From the NCBI RefSeq assembly GCF_020509005.1, contig NC_063012.1, positions 1,302,001 to 1,366,000 on the forward strand: 64,000 nt of DNA. Direction: 5' to 3'. The position numbers and the translations under genes are program-made. Below are positions 30,238 to 40,295 of this stretch, piece after piece. The notes beneath the pieces are model-generated. The model was not told the origin of the DNA. It was given only the letters and a program-made list of their open reading frames with translations, and did no database searches. Source of the stretch: Fulvia fulva. Taxonomy: Eukaryota > Ascomycota > Dothideomycetes > Mycosphaerellales > Mycosphaerellaceae. Position 1 is the first letter of the stretch, and every line of letters starts with the position of its first letter.

Positions 30238-32967
30238 TCATAATCCTTCCTGCATGGCCCGAATGCGGTCAAAGAAGCTCTTAGGATACTGTTGAGCCTC
30301 TTCAGGTGGTGGAATACCACGTTTGGGATCTCTGCATCGATCTAGGACCTTGTTCAAGATCTGTCCAAGAAGGTCCTCGGTCATGAGGATTTGATCCGCC
30401 GAGCCTTCTGGGTTCATATAAGGGTCCGAGTCGGACAGTAGGGACTCGATTGTGGCTCTTTTCTCCGGGTTGCGGTTCAAGCATCGCCTTAATGTGAGCT
30501 TCAAAGATGCGGCAACTTTGACGCCGCCAACTCCGAATTCTGGATATTCAATCTCGATCTTTGGATTACAAATCGCCATGATTCGCGGGATCGGGTTCGG
30601 GATATGGGCGAAGGGTGGTCTTCCGTAAGTCATCTGGTACAGGATACAGCCCAGACTCCACACATCGGACGACTTTCCAATTCTCATGTCTTTCTTCAGT
30701 GGTCGTCCAGCTTCGTCCTTGCCGGAGCCAGCATTGGTGTCTGTAATGCTTTCCGGGGACATGTAATTCGGCGTGCCGACGTGGGAATCTCGGTGTACGT
30801 TGCAAGTATTGTCCGTGTCGATGGCATTCGCAATGCCAAAGTCGATCAGCTTCAGCCGTCCTTGAACGAGAAGGAAGTTGGCAGGCTTCAGGTCGGAGTG
30901 CACGATGTCATGCTCATGGACAGCTTGCACACACTCCAGCATCTCTTTCCAGTAGAAGCGGGTGAAGGCGCTGTCGAACTTGGCTTCCACACCGTTCAGG
31001 CGAAGGGTGAGAAGTCTATTCAGATCCGACTCGCCTTTCTCCATCAAGACTAACAATTCTTGCTTATCGTTGTTGAGCTCGAAGTCGAATAGGCGCACGA
31101 CACGATCAACCTCAGCCAGCGACTTGAGCAGATCAATCTCGCCCTTGTACCCGCGAACGGCACTTTCATCGCAGTCGTCGAGCTTCACCCGTTTCAAGGC
31201 AAACGTCTTATAGTTTTCCGCCATGACCTGGTAAACATCACTTGACCCTCCCTTACCAATCTTGCCCATCTGAGTGAAGATCTTGCCATTGACGACCATG
31301 TGCATTCGCTTCTTACGTGACTTAGTCGTGCCCGCTCCTGCAGTGGTAGTTGCGGCATCCAGCACGCTCATCTTTGGCGGTGCAGCAGGTGCAGGTCGGT
31401 GTGGTGTGTTGCCACTGATGGCTCCCAGCACCTTTCGCTGTTCTTGCTGAGGCACGGGAACCGGTGTCTCGTCGACCATCCTTGGCTTTGGCTTTTCATC
31501 ATCAGACAACACGTTCATCGATGTCTTTCCGAGATACTTGAAGTCCTGATCGCGGTTGCGCTTGAAAGTCGGCGGCGGCAAGTTTTCCTGGTCCTCTTGA
31601 GGACCCGCCCTGTTTGATGGTACGTATCGATACGCTGCGCGACCCATATTTTGTACTCGTGGCGGTGGCTTCTGCTCATGAACAGGACGCGAGTAGCTTG
31701 GCTCTACACTGGCCTGTCTTTGCCGCTGCTCGACGTGCACATCCTCTGGCTGCACACTGTTTTGTCTGCGACTTTGATACTGTTCCACACTTGGCTGCCG
31801 AGTCCTTAGATGCTCCCGACTGGTCTGTCGTGAAGCTGGTCGTGAGTCGTAACCCACTTGACTTCTCGAAAGATGAGACTCAGCTTGTCGTGAAGGTGGT
31901 CTCGAATATGCAGCAGCGTTCTGACGAGCAAAATCGTGCACTGATACCGGTTCGGGCTCGACTGAGGTGGCTCGTGTATTACCACTGCCACTCCTGCTTC
32001 GCCCTCCTTCAGGCTGTGATGATCCTGGCGTGTAGCTGGAAGCACTCGGTTGGCTAGACCCAGCGTTCGGTGCATCCTCATTCGCAGAGACATGCTCTTC
32101 GCTGTCTCGACGCCGTGGAGCGCGCCTGATGGGACCACTCTTCAAGAATGTGCCGGTGCCAATTTGAGCTCGCTTGACTCTGTGAGACCCGGGCGGCGCC
32201 GCTTCAGCTGATCCGTTGCGAGACCGTGCAATAGTAGAGCTGCCGTATCGTGATACTGTCTCTGGTAATTGCTGTTGTGAACCACTCCGACTAAGTGGAG
32301 GCCTTCTGTCATTACTGCCTGGCACAGCACCGGCATCATTTCGTGATGCAGGCCTGCTCACAGAATTGACCAAGTGCGAACCATCACCGTCGTGTGATGC
32401 ATTACTGTTGGCGCGAGAACGCGTGACAACACGGACGGCTCGAGGCTGACCTGGTGTCACCATCTGCGCATTGCTGCTCGTTTCGGGCGTAGGATGCCTC
32501 GTCCTAACGCGCGTCTGCGGGTACGGTCCTGATATGCTGATGGATCGTTTCGCGGCGCTATGGCTCTTCGATGGGAGATGTACAATACGGGGTGGAGTAT
32601 GCCCTCGTTCGTTCTGCCCAGCACTTGACGGTGCATTTGGAGAGCTTCTCCGGATGATTCTGATTCCTGGTGCCCTACTAGGTGTATCCAGTCCAGCAGT
32701 CCCGGCGCTCGTAGATCGATTGAAGCGAGGTGCATCGCTTGCGTATTCATGTTTGGCTGGCGACGAAGGCAAACCCCCATCCGCCAACAATGCCTGAGTG
32801 ACCTTGGAGAACTTGATCGCCGGCGGCGGCTCGTCGTCTGAATCGCTGTCGTCGCCCACACCATAGCTCTTCAATGGCGCATCCTGAAAGCCATGTGATG
32901 GGTGATATGTTGACAATGGAGAGTTCCGTCGTATATGCGGCCGGGTCGGGTGGGCAACAGCAGCCAT
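30238..32967 (-). CDS. MPS1: Spindle-checkpoint dual-specificity kinase MPS1/TTK-like
   Basis: MPS1 phosphorylates kinetochore targets to arrest the cell cycle until chromosomes attach, and also acts in spindle pole duplication. The 909-residue intronless frame has a long disordered N-terminus rich in S, R, P and Q (about 1-550) and a C-terminal kinase domain (about 559-850). The domain has the glycine loop GKIGKGGSSDVYQV, the catalytic Lys in FALKRVKL (about 592), HSDLKPANFLL (about 690) with Ser in place of the usual Arg of HRD, DFGIANAI (about 709) and GTPNYMSPE. The HSDLKPANF form and the following sequence are typical of MPS1 rather than other kinases. Start chosen at the only early ATG (MAAVAHPTRP). 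Confidence 0.88.
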   Translation of the reverse strand: MAAVAHPTRPHIRRNSPLSTYHPSHGFQDAPLKSYGVGDDSDSDDEPPPAIKFSKVTQALLADGGLPSSPAKHEYASDAPRFNRSTSAGTAGLDTPSRAPGIRIIRRSSPNAPSSAGQNERGHTPPRIVHLPSKSHSAAKRSISISGPYPQTRVRTRHPTPETSSNAQMVTPGQPRAVRVVTRSRANSNASHDGDGSHLVNSVSRPASRNDAGAVPGSNDRRPPLSRSGSQQQLPETVSRYGSSTIARSRNGSAEAAPPGSHRVKRAQIGTGTFLKSGPIRRAPRRRDSEEHVSANEDAPNAGSSQPSASSYTPGSSQPEGGRSRSGSGNTRATSVEPEPVSVHDFARQNAAAYSRPPSRQAESHLSRSQVGYDSRPASRQTSREHLRTRQPSVEQYQSRRQNSVQPEDVHVEQRQRQASVEPSYSRPVHEQKPPPRVQNMGRAAYRYVPSNRAGPQEDQENLPPPTFKRNRDQDFKYLGKTSMNVLSDDEKPKPRMVDETPVPVPQQEQRKVLGAISGNTPHRPAPAAPPKMSVLDAATTTAGAGTTKSRKKRMHMVVNGKIFTQMGKIGKGGSSDVYQVMAENYKTFALKRVKLDDCDESAVRGYKGEIDLLKSLAEVDRVVRLFDFELNNDKQELLVLMEKGESDLNRLLTLRLNGVEAKFDSAFTRFYWKEMLECVQAVHEHDIVHSDLKPANFLLVQGRLKLIDFGIANAIDTDNTCNVHRDSHVGTPNYMSPESITDTNAGSGKDEAGRPLKKDMRIGKSSDVWSLGCILYQMTYGRPPFAHIPNPIPRIMAICNPKIEIEYPEFGVGGVKVAASLKLTLRRCLNRNPEKRATIESLLSDSDPYMNPEGSADQILMTEDLLGQILNKVLDRCRDPKRGIPPPEEAQQYPKSFFDRIRAMQEGL

Positions 32968-33793
32968 TATGCGCCTGACCTTGCCCTTGACGCGGTCCTT
33001 TCGCTTCTGTGTATCTTGATGGTGTTCTATCCCAAAGGTGCCAAGATGTCCAAGATGTTCGTTCCGTGTCGTGCCTCGTCACAAGTGAGGGTATATCGTC
33101 GTGCGCTGCTAGCGTGCTACCGTGCTGTCGTTGTCGCTGTTCTGGTGGTCGTGGGGTGGGCGATGCGGTCAATGTCTGCCATGGCATGCAACTAAGTATG
33201 CTGATGTATCCCGGGGGCGCTGAAGCGACACAATCGCTACATGCGCGCGAGACGATCGGCCGTGCAAGATGTTGCTGTATCCAAGTACCTGCGTAGTAGT
33301 GGAACTGGAACTGGAAGGAGGAGAATCTGAAACCAGTGCGAGATCCGGCGACGCGACGGACTTTCGCGCCAACATCACCACAGCAACGTTCCTTTTCGAG
33401 GCATCCTGCACCACATCACTTCCTGCTCTACCACTTACTACACTGACACACGCTCATCAATGCATCATCTTGCGATCTACTCGTACTATCATGCAACTCA
33501 CACGTCTGACTTCGCACCAACAGCGCTGGCAGAACGCGCATGACAGCTCAGACTGAGACATGCATCAGGTCACCCATATGCCCTGGTTTCTTACCATCGA
33601 GACATGCTTGGACTCGCATGATCATCAAGACTTGCGCATGCGGTATCAGTATGTTCCAGATCTATGCTGGCCACCTGCATGAGGTATGTATGTTGCCTGG
33701 ATATCTGCTTTCCAGCACCACCCACTGCATGACGCTGCACAGAACTGATTGCTACATGTTTTCTACTCAATCTCTTACATCTCACTTTACGAC
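32968..33793. other. Divergent promoter region of the kinase and membrane-protein genes
   Basis: Some 0.8 kb between two divergently transcribed genes. Several short frames overlap on both strands; none is convincing. The sequence between about 33400 and 33560 is C/A-rich and may be leader of the plus-strand gene. Confidence 0.35.
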
Positions 33794-34735
33794 ATGAAGA
33801 CGGGCAATGGTGGGGTCTTGGCGGCTGCAGTGCTCTCTGGCCTTTTCCTATTGATCGTTCTTGTCCTGCTCGTCTTCGTCCTCAGGAAATACATTCGTCG
33901 TTCCGTGCATCGACAGCGTGGCTACCAGACACTTTCAGACACTTCACGATCGAGCCAACACCAGTATGATGGATCGGTACTGGTTGAAGCTCACGCACAG
34001 CACCACAGGCAGATTCGCACTACAACTGAGCTCAACCTCGCCGCGGCAGATCTTGTAGTGGACACCAAAGCAGCTCATCCTGCAGCTCTCGATTCACGTT
34101 ACTCCTGCGATGGTGCCAATGCCTATCCCGTCATACCAGCTCAGGTCAAGCAGCATGGAGAGGGTGCGACTAAGCCAGGCTCCTTGCGCCCCATCGACAA
34201 CGGCAGTGCGGACCAGGACACTCGACGAAAAAGCAGAACAAAGCAGCCTAAGGCATCCTCTCCTCCAAGGTCTATACGGCAAGGCGCTATGATACGCGCT
34301 GCGATTGCAGCTTCCACGCACGATGAGCGCACATCGAACTCTTATGCCAAGAAAGAACCCAACGGACTCACTCCTTGGGAGCGACTCGCCGATGCTAGAG
34401 CCGCCACCACAAACTCCTTTGCAGACACAACAGGTCATCTGAGTGGAAGTACGACTACTGATGCAATAGATGCCTCGCCTCAAATTCTACACGGAAAATT
34501 CCTTTTTGAGCGTGAGCATGATATAGCAAGTAGTTTGACAAAGACCACCACCCTGCAGCAGCAAGGTCTTCCAGCTGCCGGTTTGGACTGCGAGAGACAC
34601 GGTCGACGAGATATGTCTCGAAGCGATTTGCCATCTGAGCGGACCTTGCTTGCTCGACGCTCAACCATGCTGGCTCAGCAGTACGCGGATCTTGGTTTGT
34701 CAGTCCCCACCGAGATCACGTTTGATGTTTGCTAG
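33794..34735 (+). CDS. Single-pass membrane protein with long cytosolic tail (first of two)
   Basis: From ATG 33794 (in-frame ATG also at 33749) the product is 313 residues. It begins with a short N-terminus and one strong hydrophobic helix (VLAAAVLSGLFLLIVLVLLV), immediately followed by a basic stop-transfer segment (RKYIRRSVHRQRG). The rest is polar and low complexity, rich in S, T, A, R and Q, and ends LGLSVPTEITFDVC. No catalytic motif. The charge pattern predicts an N-outside, C-inside orientation. A second gene of the same design follows 117 bp downstream on the same strand. Function unknown. Confidence 0.55.
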   Translation: MKTGNGGVLAAAVLSGLFLLIVLVLLVFVLRKYIRRSVHRQRGYQTLSDTSRSSQHQYDGSVLVEAHAQHHRQIRTTTELNLAAADLVVDTKAAHPAALDSRYSCDGANAYPVIPAQVKQHGEGATKPGSLRPIDNGSADQDTRRKSRTKQPKASSPPRSIRQGAMIRAAIAASTHDERTSNSYAKKEPNGLTPWERLADARAATTNSFADTTGHLSGSTTTDAIDASPQILHGKFLFEREHDIASSLTKTTTLQQQGLPAAGLDCERHGRRDMSRSDLPSERTLLARRSTMLAQQYADLGLSVPTEITFDVC

Positions 34736-34852
34736 AGTGATGCATTGCTTCACGACTGCTGGAGCCACATTGCAGATTTCACATCATTCTGCTTCTCTGA
34801 GGTCCAGTCTCCGCCAACTACCGATCAGCACTGAAAGCCATCGAACCCAACA

Positions 34853-35599
34853 ATGAAGCCTCACTACGGTCTGATCATCGCTGTTGGCGTGATTGTCTTG
34901 ACTGTTCTCATAGTGGCGATGGCGATCATCGTATTGTGTCCGGGTCAGCTCGAAGATCAGAGTTCTATCCATACCCGGCCGATTCCAGGTCTTCCACTCA
35001 GACACAGGAGATTCAGAGGTCATCGACGGCGGCATCGCGCCGAACTCGCGCCTCTACTTGAAGACCACGGCCAAGCAGCCAGTATTCCCTTCCCACCTTC
35101 TCCCGATCTCGAGAGTTTGGGTAGTCTCGAAGAGGAACCAGATGTCGCCGCACCAAACAATGCACGTCCTGTAGCAGCGAAGCCGGACAGGTCGAATGTG
35201 AAAAGCTACCAAGCAATCAGCGAGCCGCTCCCAAGGCCTAAGGATGAACATGTGCTGGAAAAGATCTCCGAGGAGGGATCAAGTGCTGGACTGCTCACGT
35301 ATGACGAAAGCGTGCGAAGCCAACAGTCGGATAGTCTCAATCAAGAGCAGCAGAACCAAGGCAACGAGCGACTGAAGAACCATCGCAAGCTGAATGATAT
35401 GCTGGAAGAGTCAGCAGCGGCTGCGTCAGCTGATGATGGGTCCAGCTCGAGCTCGGATAGCAGCTCGTCGTCGTCTTCCAGATCTGATCATGTAGCGCAC
35501 GGAGGGCATAAGGCACGGAGCGGTGGTTTGGCGGGCCATAGCATTGGAGGTCAGGAGTGTCATTGTGCTCTGTGCTTAGCAAGGTTGCAGGCGACATAG
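34853..35599 (+). CDS. Single-pass membrane protein with Ser-rich tail (second of two)
   Basis: A 248-residue intronless frame starts MKPHYGLIIAVGVIVLTVLI with a single hydrophobic helix in the first 30 residues. A basic patch (RHRRFRGHRRRHR) follows after about 25 residues. The tail is acidic and then Ser-rich (DDGSSSSSDSSSSSSSRSD) and ends with a Cys/His cluster (GGQECHCALCLARLQAT). The helix could be read as a signal peptide, but no cleavage-site pattern is obvious and the basic patch suggests a membrane anchor. It matches its upstream neighbour in design rather than in sequence. Function unknown. Confidence 0.55.
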   Translation: MKPHYGLIIAVGVIVLTVLIVAMAIIVLCPGQLEDQSSIHTRPIPGLPLRHRRFRGHRRRHRAELAPLLEDHGQAASIPFPPSPDLESLGSLEEEPDVAAPNNARPVAAKPDRSNVKSYQAISEPLPRPKDEHVLEKISEEGSSAGLLTYDESVRSQQSDSLNQEQQNQGNERLKNHRKLNDMLEESAAAASADDGSSSSSDSSSSSSSRSDHVAHGGHKARSGGLAGHSIGGQECHCALCLARLQAT

Positions 35600-36774
35600 G
35601 GTGAGCGATCACGTTCAAGCAGAGTAGGCAAATCTACAGTCGATGGGTGCAAGGTCTAGTAACAAAGTTTGTTGCCGCCGCTATATCTGTCGACTTTACT
35701 CCTAGAGGACTGCCTAGTGAACACATACCTATATCGACGCGCTATACCCTCGAATGCATTAGTTAGACCTCGCTACTCAGCTACATGCCAGCGTGTTGAA
35801 GCAACGGCCTTAGCTTCGATATGGGGTCGACGCGCTCGGCGGCAATCAACTTTGTCATCAGCCCTCGGTGTTACCACATGCGTACCTGCATCTCCTCTAG
35901 TGTTGTTGGTCCACATCCAACCACTAATCCAAGACTACGTAGCCACGCTGTGGCCGGCTGGCTACATTTCGTCTATTGTGGCTTTGTCGTTGCATCCTAA
36001 AGGAGACCCTGAAAGTAGAGCAGATTAGGCATCTATAGGGGTAATAGTGCATTCAAATTACTTAAAAGACGACCGTCGAGCAGGTTAGGGGCCGGAACAC
36101 CTCCTGTCTCGACCACAGCTAATCCAATACTATTTTATGGCCACACCGTGGCCAGCTGGCTATGTCTTATCTAGCCGTGGCACATATCTCTCGCGCTTCG
36201 GACTTAGCACTCACACGCAACACAAACTTTCCATCACATCTCTTTCTCAATACGGCAGTCCAACCCGAGCTCTCCAACATCACAATCCTCCACATGCATG
36301 GTCGTTACCAGTACATAGCACCAAGTACCAAGCAAGATAATTGTACATAGGGCGCCACGTGTGCAACCTGTCACGTGTCACCTGCGTGCGACCTGCACGA
36401 TGCTCCATTGTCCTATCAAGATCCTCTGTTGTTGTCGTCGTGGTTTCAAAGCCGAACTTAATCCCGACCTTCTTCCGGTTCCCCTTGGTTCGCATCCTCT
36501 GGCGCCGGCAAGCGGCACATGTCGCGTGGGGAAAGTGCATTTTACCTAACCACATCGAACTCGCAGCAGTCATAGTGCGGAATCGTGCGAGATGTCTTTG
36601 ATTCTTGTCACTACACGCCGCAGTATCCGCATGGTGTTTTGGAGGGTTTGGGAGAGGAGTCATCTTGCAAGATAACACCATATGTAAGGAAAGGGGCCGG
36701 TACTTGATCACTTGGAGCACTGCTTCGACGACCCCAACGCCACCGCATCACAGCACGAACCTTAGACCGCAACG
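35600..36774. repeat. Island of decayed repeats between genes
   Basis: Contains one copy of a repeat family also found at 52.7-53.5 kb (here about 35735-35905, with GACGCGCTCGGCGGCAATCA). It also contains two copies about 195 bp apart of a segment with the near-palindrome GTGGCCGGCTGGCTAC, near 35935-35985 and 36125-36185. No intact gene. Bases 36700-36774 are leader sequence of the transporter gene. Confidence 0.55.
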
Positions 36775-38262
36775 ATGCCCACACCCCGAGACTGGCAAGA
36801 CGACAAAGACCCCGACGTCGACAAAGACCTCGACATCACCGGTACGCCAGCCCAAGACTCCACCCGCCCCACAGCCAGCGACAATGTCGAAAAGTCGACC
36901 ACAACACCTCACCCTCACCCTCCTTCCGCCCCGGCCCCTCCACCAAATGGCGGCTACGGCTGGGTCTGCACCGCCTGCTGCGCCATAATCAACGCCCACA
37001 CCTGGGGCCTCAATTCCAGTTATGGCGTCTTCCTCGCCCATTACCTTCGGACCAACACATTCCCGGGCGCAAGCTACTTGGAATTCGCTTTCGTTGGTGG
37101 GTTGTCAATTTCCATGGCGATGCTGGTGTCCCCCGCTGCGACGTTGACGACGCGATACTACGGGACGAAGACCACTCTTTTCATTGGGGTTTTTCTGGAG
37201 GCGGGGAGTTTGATAGGAGCGAGTTTCGCATACGAAATTTGGCAGCTCTTCCTATCGCAGGGCGTATGTTTCGGGCTCGGAATGGGCTTCCTCTTCGTAG
37301 GCAGCGTGAGCATTCCGCCACAATGGTTCACCACCCGAAGATCGCTGGCGAACGGGATCTCCGCCGCAGGCTCCGGGATCGGTGGACTAATCTACTCCCT
37401 CGCAGCAGGCGCGATGCTAGGTTCCGTCGGTTTGGCCTGGACGTTCAGGATTCTGGGGATTATAGCGTTTGTGGTCAATAGTATTTGTGCGATGTTGTTG
37501 AGAGATCGGAATAAGATTATTGGCAGTTCGCAAAACGCTTTTGACGCGAAGTTGTTTAGGAGAGTGGAGTATTTGTTGCTGTGTGCGTATGGGTGGTTTA
37601 GTATGTTGGGGTATGTGGTGTTGATCTTCTCGTTGGCGAGTTATGCCAATTCTATTGGATTGGGCTCTTCACAGGCTGCACTGGTGTCTGCGCTGCTGAA
37701 CTTGGGGCAAGGGCTGGGAAGGCCACCGATCGGGTACTTCAGCGATAGTATTGGGAGGCTTAACATGGCTGGGATGATGACGGCACTGTGTGCGGTGTTC
37801 GTCTTTGCTATCTGGATTCCTGCGAAGAACTTGGGAGTCTTGATCCTCTTCGCGCTGGTCGGAGGCGCTGTAGCTGGCACGTTCTGGGCTACAATCGCAC
37901 CTGTCGCGGCTGAGATTACAGGTCTAAAGCATGTGCCGTCAGCGCTCAACCTGATCTGGCTGGTAATCGTACTACCAGTTACATTCAGCGAGCCCATCGC
38001 GCTTGAAATCGTGGGCGGTACAGGCTCTTACATCGGAGCTCAGCTCTTCGTTGGGTTCATGTACATCGCAGCCGCAGCCTGTCTCTTCTTGATACGCGGC
38101 TGGAAGATTGGAGAGCTAGACGAGGTGGCACGGCTAAAAGGTCAGAGTGTCGACGAAATCGATGCAGTGGGCGTTGAGAACGACGAAGACATGGCGGAGC
38201 TGGCGAGAGTCGCTGGGAGGAAGAGGATATTGACAGACTTTTGGAAATGGCGGAAAGTATAG
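36775..38262 (+). CDS. MFS transporter, monocarboxylate (MCT)-type
   Basis: The 495-residue intronless frame is a major-facilitator permease with a proline-rich cytosolic N-terminus (about 1-60) and about 12 hydrophobic helices. Features of the fungal monocarboxylate-porter branch are NGGYGWVC at the start of helix 1, then NSSYGVFLAHY, and the helix 5-6 region FTTRRSLANGISAAGSGIGG. A later GRPPIGYFSDSIGRLN is the loop-8/9 motif. Fungal members often carry monocarboxylates, riboflavin or unknown solutes across the plasma membrane; the substrate cannot be told here. The 3' neighbour is a broken NAR1 fragment in opposite orientation. Confidence 0.82.
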   Translation: MPTPRDWQDDKDPDVDKDLDITGTPAQDSTRPTASDNVEKSTTTPHPHPPSAPAPPPNGGYGWVCTACCAIINAHTWGLNSSYGVFLAHYLRTNTFPGASYLEFAFVGGLSISMAMLVSPAATLTTRYYGTKTTLFIGVFLEAGSLIGASFAYEIWQLFLSQGVCFGLGMGFLFVGSVSIPPQWFTTRRSLANGISAAGSGIGGLIYSLAAGAMLGSVGLAWTFRILGIIAFVVNSICAMLLRDRNKIIGSSQNAFDAKLFRRVEYLLLCAYGWFSMLGYVVLIFSLASYANSIGLGSSQAALVSALLNLGQGLGRPPIGYFSDSIGRLNMAGMMTALCAVFVFAIWIPAKNLGVLILFALVGGAVAGTFWATIAPVAAEITGLKHVPSALNLIWLVIVLPVTFSEPIALEIVGGTGSYIGAQLFVGFMYIAAAACLFLIRGWKIGELDEVARLKGQSVDEIDAVGVENDEDMAELARVAGRKRILTDFWKWRKV

Positions 38263-38884
38263 AACAGATGAGGTTCATGAAATGCAAGTGTTAAATGATT
38301 CAGAATGCCTGTCTATAAGCGTGGCCCGGAACTCTGCCATCTATGTGCCAAGATCTGGTTGAAGGAAGTCATCAATTTCATTGAAAGTTCATCAGTAGGG
38401 TATCGCTAGAGTAGCTATGCTTTGTAAGGCCCTCGCTTGCCATCCACCTTTCGCGGCGTGTCCAAAGTATTGACTCTATCTACGTCGTCTGCTCTATCTT
38501 TGCCAGTATCGCTTTCGACGTTTCTGGTCCTCAACGGAACCAAGCTGATCCCAGCATAGTGGTGTGGACATACCACATCTGTGCATGATGCCGGTATGTT
38601 AGGCTGGGAGACCACTGACACAGTATGCTTCTTGATCATGTGTTGTATGCCCTCATGTCGAAATTAGAATGCCCATCGTCCAACAAGAACTCCCAGGCGT
38701 AAAGCCCTGGTTCATCATCTTGAGCATCGCGACCATTGTGGCGCAGGTTGTTGCACAACATCAGTAGCGTCAGTCCAAGATAAGAGCTGAAAGGGGCTTC
38801 AAAACCAGCACTTCACTTGGTGCAAAAGGCAGCTGCAGGAAGTCGACCACGCATCATCTTGCATCATACATCCAGACCGGGTCC
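38263..38884. other. Intergenic containing a NAR1 fragment
   Basis: Apart from the NAR1-derived piece at about 38415-38600, the region holds the promoter of the HET-domain gene. CATCATCTTGCATCATACAT lies at about 38851, just before its start. No TATA box was recognised. Confidence 0.4.
38415..38600 (-). pseudogene. Partial duplicate of the NAR1 3' end
   Basis: The minus-strand frame reads AGISLVPLRTRNVESDTGKD then ADDVDRVNTLDTPRKVDGK. This aligns with the last 45 residues of NAR1 at 40296-42131 (TGISLDTLMTTTYRIVESDV, then GKDKPGGDVDRVNALAAAA). Nucleotide similarity continues in TTCGACGTTTCTGGTC and CCAAGCTGATCCCAGC. Only the 3' end is present, so it cannot encode a working protein. The HET gene lies exactly between this fragment and the true NAR1 3' end, so the fragment marks a duplication linked to the arrival or local rearrangement of the HET gene. 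Confidence 0.72.
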
Positions 38885-40216
38885 ATGGTTGCGATGAGCG
38901 ATTCACTGAGGCCTAGAGATACAGCATCGGCTCGTGGGACGGCGGTGGCATTCAGCTATCAGGCACTGGAGACCGACAGTATCCGACTGCTCACCTTCAA
39001 CCCGGAGAGGTCGCTCGGCGGTACAGACCTACTGCTGAAGCATGTACCTCGAGACCAAGCACAGTACGTCGCGTTATCGTACTGTTGGGGCAGTGCTCTT
39101 ACACAAAGCCCGATTCTTCTCAACGGCCAGGTCTTCCTCGTGACCGAAAATCTGTGGGATGCACTCACTGCCATCTGGACGTTTCATCGGGAAGAGCTGG
39201 CGAACTTGTCAATATGGATCGACGCTATTTGCATAGACCAAGATAATGTTCTCGAGAAGAACTTCCAGGTAGCTCAGATGTGGCGAATCTACTCAGAAGC
39301 CCAGAGAGTCCTGGCATGGTTGGGACCGGCAACGCCTGATGTGGAGTCGTTGAGCGATATTTTCTGCAAGGCGGCCAGAAACTGTGTTGAATATCGCGGC
39401 AGCCATCCACAATGGCCGTGCCGACACTGTGGGCAGTATATTCGTCGTGGAAATGCCACTACGTAGAGCACAGTGCGAGCATTGGAGGAACTAGCTGGAC
39501 GTCCATATTTCGGCAGGACCTGGATCATTATAGAAATAGCGCAAGCTCGAGAGCTCGACATCATCTGTGGTGGCTGCAAGTTTGAATGGTCCATTTTTCT
39601 TCACCTTTGCCTCCAGGTCCATGACATACCGCATCGGCACTTGCTGCTATATCACGGTCCTGTGTCACGGGAGTACTATAATGGGGACTCGACTCCGTTG
39701 ATCACCTGCTTCCGGCAGTTCGAGATATCTGCATGCACTGATGACCGTGATCGGATCTTCGCGATGATCGGACACCCGGTGGTACGATTTTGGAACACCA
39801 ACCAGTACCTGAAGCCAGACTATCAACTTTCGCGAAAGGAGCTGCTCTTCGTTGTGCTTGACTGGCTTGAACAGTGCAATGCGCGTGATCATCCTTTGCT
39901 GGTACTCGATATCCTATTGAGGACGTTGCGGCTTGACCTCCAGCTTCCGGAAAGTGGCGATTTCGCTCTTTATGATTTCGCTCTTTATGGCGAGCTCTAT
40001 CGTCATGCATTCTACGACTGGACTTTGCGAAGCTTTGATGAAGCGCATTTCGATTGCAAAACACTCGTCCTGACACTTTCGAATGGCGCGACGATAGACT
40101 GCAAAAGGATGTATTCGGCCCACTGGTTGGACCGGGAGGTCAAATCTGGCAGAGACTTATCTAAGAGACCATCCAGGCATCTGATCAGAAGATTGATAAG
40201 ACGGATTCTGGTCTGA
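38885..40216 (+). CDS. HET-domain (heterokaryon incompatibility) protein, frame interrupted
   Basis: HET proteins trigger cell death when incompatible fungi fuse. The frame from ATG 38885 starts with YQALETDSIRLLTFNPERSL and then YVALSYCWGSALTQSPILLN, LSIWIDAICIDQDNVLEKNF and MWRIYSEAQRVLAWLG, the ordered blocks of the HET domain. At codon 194 (39464) a TAG interrupts it; four codons later the same frame resumes with RALEELAGRPYFGRTWIIIE, the next conserved block, and runs to 40216. A 49-nt intron (T|GTGGGC...CACAG, 39431-39479 region) could remove the stop but has no clear branch point. Otherwise the gene is nonsense-mutated. A 15-bp perfect tandem duplication at 39959-39988 adds a second DFALY. 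The gene lies between NAR1 and a fragment of NAR1. Confidence 0.68.
39959..39988 (+). repeat. 15-bp tandem duplication inside the HET gene
   Basis: GATTTCGCTCTTTAT is repeated exactly twice in a row, keeping the frame and giving DFALYDFALY. It looks like a recent slippage event. Confidence 0.85.
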
Positions 40217-40295
40217 TACGCTGTGCATATGGCTGATTAATCATTGGTCGTGGTCGTATTGCTTTGGGTAGTGATGCGTGGTCAAACGGCCAGCC

